A stretch of 64,000 bases of DNA from Microbispora oryzae. Its GTDB lineage: Bacteria > Actinomycetota > Actinomycetes > Streptosporangiales > Streptosporangiaceae. A program made the position numbers and the translations under genes. The DNA lies in NCBI RefSeq assembly GCF_017896165.1, contig NZ_JAFCNB010000001.1:434001-498000 (forward strand), read 5' to 3'. Of this stretch, positions 34,334 to 41,496 are shown piece by piece. Positions within the stretch are counted from its first letter, which is position 1, and the number at the start of each line of letters is the position of its first letter. The notes below the pieces were generated by a model that was not told the origin of the DNA, made no database searches, and saw only the letters and a list, made by a program, of their open reading frames with translations.

Positions 34334-35158
34334 ATGACTACTGCTCTTGTCCTCGGCGGCGGCGGGGTGGCGGGCATCGCCTGGGAGGCGGGGATCCTCA
34401 CCGGCCTGCGCCGCCTCGGCGTGGACCTGGGGACCGCGGACCGCGTCGTCGGCACCTCCGCCGGATCGGTCGTCGGCACACTGGTGTCCACCGGCGCCGA
34501 CCTGGAGGAGGCCGTCGCCCACCAGATCGCCGTGGACACCGGCCCGCCCCCGGCCGTCGACGTCGAGGCGACGATGCGGGCCTTCGCCGTCATGTCCGAC
34601 CCGTCACTCGACCGTCTGGAGGCCCGGCGCAGGGTAGGGCAGATGGCCCTGGCGGCCGCGGTCGACCACGCGGCCGATCGGCTCGCCGCGATAGGCGAGC
34701 GCCTGCCGATCAAGCTGTGGCCCGAACGCGATCTGCTGATCACCGCCGTCGACGCGGCGACCGGCGAGTTCGTGGTGTGGGACCGGCGCGCCGACGTGCC
34801 GCTGGTGCTCGCCGTCGCGTCGAGCTGCGCCGTGCCGATGGTCTTCCCGCCCGTGGAGATCAACGGCAGGCGGTACGTGGACGGCGGCGTCCGATCGGTG
34901 ACCAACGCCGACCTCGCCGCGGGAGCCCGGGCGATCGTGGTGCTCGAACCGCTCGGCGCCCTGACCCCTCGCGAGGTCCTCGACGCCGAGCTGGGCGAGG
35001 CCGGGGCCGCCACGTCGTACGTGATCCATCCGGACGAGGCGTCTCTCGCGGCGTTCGGGACGAACGTGCTCGACCCGGCGCTGTGGGGACCGGCCTTCAG
35101 AGCCGGCCTCGACCAGGCCCCCGCCCTCGCCGAGCCGATCGCCGCCGTCTGGTCCTGA
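34334..35158 (+). CDS. Patatin-like phospholipase
   Basis: A 274-residue patatin-fold lipid acyl hydrolase. ALVLGGGGVAGIAWEAG is the oxyanion glycine loop, VVGTSAGSVVG holds the nucleophile Ser of the G-x-S-x-G elbow (about residue 49), and RYVDGGVRSVTNADLA contains the catalytic Asp of D-G-G (about residue 181). All of the Ser/Asp dyad pieces are present. The region between is short, as in bacterial members. There is no signal peptide. Function could be phospholipase or another acyl hydrolase. The ATG at 34334 lacks a clear ribosome site. Confidence 0.9.
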   Translation: MTTALVLGGGGVAGIAWEAGILTGLRRLGVDLGTADRVVGTSAGSVVGTLVSTGADLEEAVAHQIAVDTGPPPAVDVEATMRAFAVMSDPSLDRLEARRRVGQMALAAAVDHAADRLAAIGERLPIKLWPERDLLITAVDAATGEFVVWDRRADVPLVLAVASSCAVPMVFPPVEINGRRYVDGGVRSVTNADLAAGARAIVVLEPLGALTPREVLDAELGEAGAATSYVIHPDEASLAAFGTNVLDPALWGPAFRAGLDQAPALAEPIAAVWS

Positions 35159-35206
35159 CGCACCCACTGGTCCTGGCGCGGGCCCTGGCGCGGGCCCGCG
35201 AAGGGC

Positions 35207-36118
35207 TCAGGCGGAGGCGGAGCGTTCCGTGACGATGCGGACGGCTTCGTCGGTAGCCGCGTCGGTGAGGGCGCCTATCAGGGGGTTGGCGTTGGCGGTG
35301 AGCCAGGCGAAGGCCCATCGGATGGGTGGGGCGTCACGGACGGGGATGTAGACCACGTCGGGTCGGGCGTAGAAGCGGGCGGCCTCGGCGGCAGCGGCGG
35401 CGACGGCCTGTCCGGTGGCGGTCGCCTTGAGCTCGTCCTCCCAGTTGGAGACGGTCGGGCCGCGGGCGATGAGGCGGCCTGACGGGGTGCGGAAGGGTTG
35501 GAAGGCTTCCTCCATGGACGCCGGGATCGGTGACCGGGGCGTCATGAAGGTCAGGTCGCCGTAGTCCTCCAGGCTGACCGATTCGCGGTTCGCGTAGGTG
35601 TGGGTGGCGGCCATGGCCAAGACGACTGGTGAGGTGTGGGTGATCGGTCCGACGGTGATGTCGGGTTCGCGGACCGGCAGCCACAGGTGGGCCACGTCGA
35701 TCGTGCCCTCCCGCAGGGGTGTGAGCGGGTCGACGACGTTGAGCTCGCAGTGCACGAGCCGGGCGGTCGGGTGCCTGGCCTGGAACCGTTCGACGATGCC
35801 GTTGATCATCCAGCCCTGAGGTCCCATGGTGCCCAGGGTGAGGGTGCCGCTGATGTCGCCGGCGGAGACCGACACGTCCTCGACCCCATCGACGATCTGC
35901 TGGTAGGCGGGCCGCAGGGACTGGTAGAGCCGCTGCCCGGCAGCGGTGAGCCCCACAGCGCGGCTGGTGCGGTCGAACAAGGGCACGCCGATCCGGCGTT
36001 CGGTCTTCTTGATCGACTGGCTGACACGGGCCGGGGTGATGTGGAGGCGTTCCGCGGTGCGGCTGAAGTGCAGTTCCTCGGCCAGCGCCAGAAAGATCTC
36101 GATATCGCGGAGCTCCAC
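35207..36118 (-). CDS. LysR family transcriptional regulator
   Basis: A 303-residue LysR regulator. HTH at residues 1-60: MELRDIEIFLALAEELHFSRTAERLHITPARVSQSIKKTE in blocks, then GVPLFDRTSRAVGLTAAGQRLY. The effector-binding domain runs from about 90 to 300. It is divergent from the SRPBCC gene, with the 142-base gap holding TTAA pairs spaced for a T-N11-A-like site near 36139-36155, so that gene is its likely target along with itself. GTG at 36118 is the first residue of the HTH frame. The inducer is unknown. Confidence 0.88.
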   Translation of the reverse strand: MELRDIEIFLALAEELHFSRTAERLHITPARVSQSIKKTERRIGVPLFDRTSRAVGLTAAGQRLYQSLRPAYQQIVDGVEDVSVSAGDISGTLTLGTMGPQGWMINGIVERFQARHPTARLVHCELNVVDPLTPLREGTIDVAHLWLPVREPDITVGPITHTSPVVLAMAATHTYANRESVSLEDYGDLTFMTPRSPIPASMEEAFQPFRTPSGRLIARGPTVSNWEDELKATATGQAVAAAAAEAARFYARPDVVYIPVRDAPPIRWAFAWLTANANPLIGALTDAATDEAVRIVTERSASA

Positions 36119-36260
36119 GTGCCGGTTGTCCTGATCTTTAAGCGTTCGGTTAATGAAAGGTTATCGGACCCGTCGTTGATCGGGACCAGCCCGCAGGCGA
36201 GAGTGGGACGCGTCACCCCTGCTGAACGGCCTGAACCAGGCCCGCGAAGGAGCCCCTCGA

Positions 36261-36776
36261 ATGTTTCAGGAGATGCGTTACCGCGGACCGTCGCTCGACG
36301 AGCTGCACGAGAACTACGCCAAGCGGCACCGGATCGACGAGGCCGCGCCCATCCGATCCACGCACGAGGTGGTGATCGACGCACCTGCCGAGCGCGTATG
36401 GGCCCTGCTCGCCAACCCTGCCGGCTGGTCGGCATTCGACCCGGCCATCCACGACGTGCGCATCGCCGGCGAGGGCGACGTCACGGTGGACACACGGTTC
36501 ACCTGGGTCAACGGCCGCACCTCCATCGCCTCACGGTTCGCCGTCGTCGAGCCGCTCCGCGAGATCACCTGGACCGGCAGCGCGATGGGCTCGCGCGCCG
36601 CGCACCGCCACGTCATCACCACCCGTGAGGACGGCACCACACTCCTGCGAACCGAGGAGTCCATGGCCGGAACCCTGCTCGGGCTCTTCTACAACAGCGC
36701 GAAGCTGCACACCGAGCTGACGCGCTGGCTCGGCTCGATCAAGACCGCCGCGGAGCCCCGGGTAACGGCCATCTGA
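36261..36776 (+). CDS. SRPBCC/polyketide cyclase-like protein
   Basis: A 171-residue START-like fold protein. The opening STHEVVIDAPAERVWALLANPAGWSAFDPAIHDVRI matches the SRPBCC signature, and FAVVEPLREITWTGSAMGSRAAHRHV and LLRTEESMAG complete the helix-grip fold. Such proteins bind hydrophobic ligands or catalyse cyclisation, and the ligand here is unknown. ATG at 36261 is preceded by AAGGAG at about nine bases. It is divergently transcribed from a LysR gene that likely controls it. Confidence 0.85.
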   Translation: MFQEMRYRGPSLDELHENYAKRHRIDEAAPIRSTHEVVIDAPAERVWALLANPAGWSAFDPAIHDVRIAGEGDVTVDTRFTWVNGRTSIASRFAVVEPLREITWTGSAMGSRAAHRHVITTREDGTTLLRTEESMAGTLLGLFYNSAKLHTELTRWLGSIKTAAEPRVTAI

Positions 36777-37239
36777 TCAGGGACCTTAAGCCACGGTCCA
36801 GCGATCAAGATCATCCCCAGCGTCGATCACTGCTCATGGAGTGAACCCACAGATCATGGATCGGCACCCGCACAAGGTCGTGGATCTGGAGCAGGACCCG
36901 ATCGATTTCTCCCTCGACCGGGTCGCCGCGGTGACCTCCTTTCCGACCATCTCGCCCTGGTACGCGCCATCGAGGCGGAAGCGGCCCACATCCCGCCGCC
37001 GATCCTGAAGGCGTGGATCGCAGCCGGGCCGCAGACCGGCATCTGCGCCTGCCGCCGTACCTGCGCCGGATCGCCGACCGCGACCTGCTGAAGATCGACA
37101 ACGCCGAGAGCGCCGCCGCCCACCTCCCCCGGCCGATGGGGACATCGGGGAGTTGACCCCCGGCCGAGTGCGCACGCTCTGCGGGCGGCAGCGGGCACGT
37201 CGAGGTGAGAGACGGGACAACGCGGGTAGCCGACGTCGC
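36777..37239. other. 463-base gap with possible frameshifted relic
   Basis: No intact gene. Plus-strand peptides in three frames across 36857-37140 look protein-like in order: MDRHPHKVVDLEQDPIDFS, then LALVRAIEAEAAHIPPP, then LPPYLRRIADRDLLKIDN. They may be pieces of one decayed gene. I cannot name the family. Confidence 0.3.
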
Positions 37240-38913
37240 GTGCCCGATGCCCCCTTACTGGCCGCACAGGATCTGCGGCTCGACGTCAACGTCCTCGACT
37301 ACGTGATCCTCGCCCTGTACTTCCTCGTGGTGCTGGGGATCGGCTTCGCCGCCAGGCGGGCCGTACGGTCGAGTCTGGACTTCTTCCTCTCCGGCCGCGC
37401 GCTGCCCGCGTGGATCACCGGCCTGGCCTTCATGTCCGCCAACCTCGGCGCCACCGAGGTGCTCGGCATGGCGGCGAACGGCGCGCAGTACGGCGCGATG
37501 ACCCTGCACTACTACTGGATCGGCGCGGTCCCCGCCATGGTCTTCCTCGGCGTCGTGATGATGCCGTTCTACTACCGGTCGGAGGTGCACAGCGTCCCGG
37601 AGTTCATGCGCCGCCGCTTCAACGGGGCGACGCAGTTGCTCAACGCCGGGACGTTCGCCCTCGCCCAGATCCTCATCTCCGGCATCAACCTGTACGCCCT
37701 CGCGCTGATCATGGAGGCCCTGCTCGGCTGGCCCCTGTGGCTGTCGATCGTGGTGTCGGCGGCCATCGTGCTCGCGTACATCACGCTCGGCGGCCTGTCG
37801 TCGGCGATCTACAACGAGGTCATGCAGTTCTTCGTGATCGTCGCGGGACTCGTACCGGTGGTGATCATCGGCCTGACCCGGGTCGGCGGCTTCTCCGGGC
37901 TCGGCCAGAAGGTCAGGGAGAGCGTCCTCGGCGAGGGCGGGCTGCACACCTGGGCCCACACCGCCGGCAGCGGCAACCCGCTCAACGCCAACTGGATCGG
38001 GCTGGTCCTCGGCCTCGGCTTCGTGCTGTCGTTCGGCTACTGGACGACCAACTTCGCCGAGGTGCAGCGCGCGCTGTCGGCCCGCAACACCCACGCGGCC
38101 CGGCTCACGCCCATCGTCGCGGCCTATCCGAAGCTCGTCATCCCGATCGTCACCGTGATCCCCGGCCTCATCGCGCTCGTGCTGTTCGGCGACCTCGGCA
38201 AGGACGGCGGCCCGACGTACAACGAGGCGATCCCGCTGCTGATGAACGAGTTCCTGCCCAACGGCGTGCTCGGCGTCGCGGTGACCGGCCTGCTGGCGTC
38301 GTTCATGGCCGGCATGGCCGCCAACATCAGCGGCTTCAACACGGTCTTCACCCAGGACATCTGGAGGGCGCACGTCAACGGCGACCACCCCGACGAGTGG
38401 TACGTGCGGCTCGGCCGGATCGCCACCCTGGCCGGCGTCGCCGCCGGAATCGGCGCCGCTTTCATCGCGGCCGGCTTCGGCAACCTCATGAACTACCTCC
38501 AGTCACTGTTCGCGTTCTTCAACGCGCCGCTGTTCGCGACGTTCATCATCGGCCTGTTCTGGCGGAGGATGACCCCGTGGGCCGGCTTCTGGGGGCTGCT
38601 GACCGGCACGGTGTGCGCCTTCGGGTCGTACATGCTCTACAAGGCGGGCGTGCTCGACTTCGGCACCGAGCTCAACGCCAGCTTCTGGGGCGCGGGCGTC
38701 GCCTTCGTGGTCGACGCGATCGTCTCGGTCGTCGTCACGCTCGTCACCGCCCCGAAGCCGGACGGCGAGCTGCGCGGGCTCGTCTACGGACTGTCCGACG
38801 CGTCCGTCGCGGACGACGCGCTGGCGGGAGACCGCGCCTGGTACCGCTCCCCCGTGGCCCTCGGCGCCGGGGCGGTGGTCCTCGCCGCGGCGTTCTACCT
38901 GCCCTTCCTGTAG
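37240..38913 (+). CDS. Sodium:solute symporter (SSS family)
   Basis: A 557-residue membrane transporter of the SSS family with about 13-14 helices. Key segments are FFLSGRALPAWITGLAFMSANLGATEVLGMA in the first helices, VPEFMRRRFNG, ISGFNTVFTQDIWRA and YLQSLFAFFNAPLFATFIIGLFW, which follow the galactose/sialate symporter pattern (the SGRALPAW signature and Na2-site Ser/Thr region). It likely couples sodium to sugar uptake, but the substrate is inferred only. GTG at 37240 (VPDAPLLAA) is chosen, and the open frame extends to 37153. A small membrane gene follows after nine bases, so the two form a unit. Confidence 0.85.
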   Translation: MPDAPLLAAQDLRLDVNVLDYVILALYFLVVLGIGFAARRAVRSSLDFFLSGRALPAWITGLAFMSANLGATEVLGMAANGAQYGAMTLHYYWIGAVPAMVFLGVVMMPFYYRSEVHSVPEFMRRRFNGATQLLNAGTFALAQILISGINLYALALIMEALLGWPLWLSIVVSAAIVLAYITLGGLSSAIYNEVMQFFVIVAGLVPVVIIGLTRVGGFSGLGQKVRESVLGEGGLHTWAHTAGSGNPLNANWIGLVLGLGFVLSFGYWTTNFAEVQRALSARNTHAARLTPIVAAYPKLVIPIVTVIPGLIALVLFGDLGKDGGPTYNEAIPLLMNEFLPNGVLGVAVTGLLASFMAGMAANISGFNTVFTQDIWRAHVNGDHPDEWYVRLGRIATLAGVAAGIGAAFIAAGFGNLMNYLQSLFAFFNAPLFATFIIGLFWRRMTPWAGFWGLLTGTVCAFGSYMLYKAGVLDFGTELNASFWGAGVAFVVDAIVSVVVTLVTAPKPDGELRGLVYGLSDASVADDALAGDRAWYRSPVALGAGAVVLAAAFYLPFL

Positions 38914-38922
38914 GAGGTCGCC

Positions 38923-39192
38923 ATGGCCGCCCCTCGACAGCTCTTCGACATCCGCCGCGTCATCGGCGGTCTGTTCCTCGTGTACGGACTCATCCTCACC
39001 GCCACCGGCCTCCTGGACGGCTCCGCCGCCCTGCGTAAGGCCGAGGGCATCCGGATCAACCTGTGGACCGGGATCGGCATGCTGGTGATCGGCGGCGCCT
39101 TCCTGCTCTGGGAACGCCTGCGCCCGTCCGAAACCCCGTCCGACGACTCGCCGGTCGCCGACGAGGGGGACGCTGCTCACCCGGCGCCGTGA
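38923..39192 (+). CDS. Small two-helix membrane protein
   Basis: An 89-residue protein with two predicted helices, about 15-34 (GGLFLVYGLILTATGLLDG) and 46-66 (LWTGIGMLVIGGAFLLWER), and an acidic C-terminal tail. It starts nine bases after the symporter stop with GGAGG (TAGGAGGTC) well placed, so it is co-transcribed. I do not recognise a named family. It is likely a small accessory subunit or stabiliser of the symporter, an inference from position alone. Its last 16 bases overlap the convergent binding-protein gene. Confidence 0.75.
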   Translation: MAAPRQLFDIRRVIGGLFLVYGLILTATGLLDGSAALRKAEGIRINLWTGIGMLVIGGAFLLWERLRPSETPSDDSPVADEGDAAHPAP

Positions 39193-40223
39193 ACACCCGC
39201 CCGGAGGAGAACGGGAGGGATCAGCACCGCCGGGATCCCCACGGTGGTCCCGTTGTCCACCCTGGCCGTCCGGGCTCCCGCTTCCGTTCCGGTTCCGGCT
39301 CCTGGCATTCCGGAGCGGCCGACCGCGATGTCGACGGCCATCCTGGCCGCGGCGGCGGCCTCGGCCGCCACCGGCATGCGCACCGCGGCCGTCTGGCGGC
39401 CGTCGCCGATCCGCAGGACGGCCCCCGGACCGGCCCCCACGCCCACGAGCGGAGTCCCCTTGGCTCCCGCCGCCACCAGCGCGTCCGCCGCGCCGCCCGC
39501 CATCACGTCGTTCGTACAACAGACACCCGCGACACCCCCCGGCCCGCCGAGCGCCGAAAGGGCCCGCTCCGTCTCCTCCCGGGCTCCTCGCGGACCACCG
39601 TCCGCGACATCGCCCTCCCAGCCGATCGTCAGCCGGCCGTCCAGGACGGAGCGCACCCCAGTGGCGAGAGCCGCCGCGTACGGATCGCCGGGCGGCCCTT
39701 TCAGCAGCACAACCGGCCCGGCCGAGGCCACGCGGCGAGCCCGGACGGCGTCGAGCAGTGCCCGCCCCAGCAGGGCCCCCATCGCCGCCGGGTCGGAAGA
39801 GACGTAGCCGTCGATGGGCCCGTTCGCCAGCCGGTCGTAGGCGACGACCTTCGCCCCGAGCAGCTTCGCCCGCGCCACCGTGGACGCCGTGCCGGAGGGC
39901 CGCACCGGGCCGAGGATCAGCACCCGGACGCCATCGGCCAGCAGCGCCGCCACCTGACGCTCCTGCCTCGCCGGGTCGCCTTCGGCGTTGCGGTAGACGA
40001 CCTGGCAACGACGGCAGATCGAGGAGATCGCCCGGACGACGGCGGGCCGATCCTCCCTGTCATACCTCTCCCGCTCCGGCAGCAGCAGGCCGATCCGGAA
40101 GCCGTCACGAACGGTCCCCACGGCCGCGAGACCCGTGTCCGGGTTCTCCCGGGGACCGGCACAGCCGGGAAGCACCGCCAGGAAGACCAGCCCGGCACAC
40201 CATGACGCCAGTCGTCTCCCCAC
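39177..40223 (-). CDS. Sugar-binding lipoprotein (periplasmic-binding fold)
   Basis: A 348-residue type I periplasmic-binding-protein-like lipoprotein. Lipobox LAVLPGCAG (Cys about residue 21) follows a short basic-hydrophobic signal, and the fold then shows RIGLLLPERERYDREDRP, QVAALLADGVRVLILGPV, YDRLANGPIDGYVSSD and VAGVCCTNDVMAGGAADAL, matching xylose/ribose-type binding proteins. No ABC ATPase or permease genes are next to it, so it is an orphan binding protein, and could also sense sugar for a two-component kinase. GTG at 40223 with GGGGGG before it was preferred to upstream ATG frames because the signal begins there. Confidence 0.82.
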   Translation of the reverse strand: MGRRLASWCAGLVFLAVLPGCAGPRENPDTGLAAVGTVRDGFRIGLLLPERERYDREDRPAVVRAISSICRRCQVVYRNAEGDPARQERQVAALLADGVRVLILGPVRPSGTASTVARAKLLGAKVVAYDRLANGPIDGYVSSDPAAMGALLGRALLDAVRARRVASAGPVVLLKGPPGDPYAAALATGVRSVLDGRLTIGWEGDVADGGPRGAREETERALSALGGPGGVAGVCCTNDVMAGGAADALVAAGAKGTPLVGVGAGPGAVLRIGDGRQTAAVRMPVAAEAAAAARMAVDIAVGRSGMPGAGTGTEAGARTARVDNGTTVGIPAVLIPPVLLRAGVHGAG

Positions 40224-40484
40224 ACAGATCCCCCCGATTCCTCGCAGAGCCACCCACGTAACGGAGCCGACCCATCCCCCGTACCCGACCAAACAGGACA
40301 TAACGCCCGGTCATACGCGGTGCGAGACCATGGTTGGGGTCTTCTTGACGCCGATCTTCACGACGCCGGCTCGTCGCGGGCACTCCCGTGGGGGGCGTGT
40401 CCACCTTTCGCTACGGGCGTACGCGTCGGAGGGGGCCTTCGACGATCCCCTCAGCCGCTAAGTTGTGAGAGACTCCACCATTGC

Positions 40485-40561
40485 GGGGCGGTAGCTCAGC
40501 CGGTCAGAGCATCGGACTCATAATCCGTGGGTCGTGGGTTCAAGTCCCACCCGCCCTACCA
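40485..40561 (+). tRNA. tRNA-Met(CAT), or tRNA-Ile2(CAT)
   Basis: A 77-base cloverleaf with the CCA encoded. Acceptor arms are GGGGCGG at 40485 and CCGCCCT near the end, with a G-T wobble. The D arm is GCTC...GAGC, the anticodon loop CTCATAA gives anticodon CAT, and the T arm GTGGG-TTCAAGT-CCCAC is intact. One pair at the top of the anticodon stem is mismatched. CAT could be elongator Met or lysidine-modified Ile2, and sequence alone does not settle this. Confidence 0.93.
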
Positions 40562-40730
40562 CGTACGACCAGCCATCCGCGGTCTCACCTGCGGTTTCAC
40601 GGTTGGTCACGCTTGTCCGGACATGCAGCCGAGGCGGCCTGGAGCAGCCATATGCCACTGGTCGCGGAACATGCGCGGAATGCTCGCGGCACCGTTTCCC
40701 CAGGTAAGCCAGGCGGTTTCGACGCCTCGT

Positions 40731-40759
40731 GGAACGATTCCGCGCCCGTACGCCGAACG
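40731..40759 (+). repeat. Left copy of 29-bp direct repeat
   Basis: GGAACGATTCC, then CG and CCGTACGCCGAA, match the copy at 45838-45866 at 26 of 29 positions in the same orientation. It is 52 bases from the IS630 relic. Confidence 0.7.
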
Positions 40760-40811
40760 ACCCCGGATCTCTTCAGGGTTCTGATTAGGGTGTGATCATA
40801 GGCGTTGACGG

Positions 40812-41051
40812 GTGGCGGCGATCAGCCGCGAGCACCTGCGGCGGCTCCTCCGAGCCGGTGGAGTGAGCTGGCAGCTGATCGCCGCGCTCGACCGGGCCAC
40901 CGGCAAGCTGTGCTACCGGATCCGCACGCGCAAACGCTGGCGTGAGGTGATGTCCTTCCTCAAGACACTCCGGGCGCGCTGGCCCGGCGAGAAGCTGTAT
41001 GTGATCGCCGGCAACTACTCGCCGCACGAGCATCCCCAGGTCCGCTCATGA
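40812..41051 (+). pseudogene. IS630-type transposase relic
   Basis: An internal piece and one deletion join of an IS630 transposase. SREHLRRLLRAGGVSWQ is the N-terminal winged-helix part. It jumps directly to ALDRATGKLCYRIRTRKRW and MSFLKTLRARWPGEKLYVI, which belong to the catalytic core, and IAGNYSPHEHP replaces the family's D-N-F/Y-S-P-H catalytic Asp by Gly. The C-terminal third is missing. No clear terminal inverted repeats are seen. It is inactive. Confidence 0.75.
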
Positions 41052-41496
41052 GCTGCCGACGAGCTTCGCCGCCAGTTCCGGAGCCGCCGATACATCCTAC
41101 GTACAAGGTGTCCAACGCGGCCTGAAACTTACATAAGGATCGGGATTTCCGATATCAATCGACCGTGACGGGGAGCGGACGGCCGCAGTCATCCTATCTC
41201 TGTGGAACCCTGAGCCTTGACAGGTGATACCCCCGGCTTTATACGTGATGTCCGGCCATACCGTCGAACCGATACGACGCTCCCATTGTCAGGAGACAGC
41301 GTGCCCCCCATCAAGCCGTCGGTTCTCGCGGATGAACCGCGACGGCCTCAACCGCCAGGCAGTGACGTCTGCAGAGGGACGGCACCATCGCCGCGGGCGT
41401 GGCGGACGGACGCCGGGGCGCCGCCATTGATGGCATCGCGGATGACGGCCGGATGAGACGCGCATCGCACAAGGGATGCACCCGGAAGGATCATGC
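41052..41496. promoter_or_regulatory. GH2 gene leader with candidate operator
   Basis: A 445-base region after the transposase relic. No gene was recognised. ATCGG at 41139 and CCGAT at 41149 form a 5-base inverted repeat around GATTT, close to an A/T-rich spot (AAACTTACATAAG). This could be a weak operator or promoter element, but the evidence is thin. Confidence 0.3.

Noticed and set aside
40485-40561. tRNA as integration site for the following block
   Set aside because: The 29-bp repeats do not match the tRNA sequence and no integrase is present, so tRNA-targeted integration is not supported.
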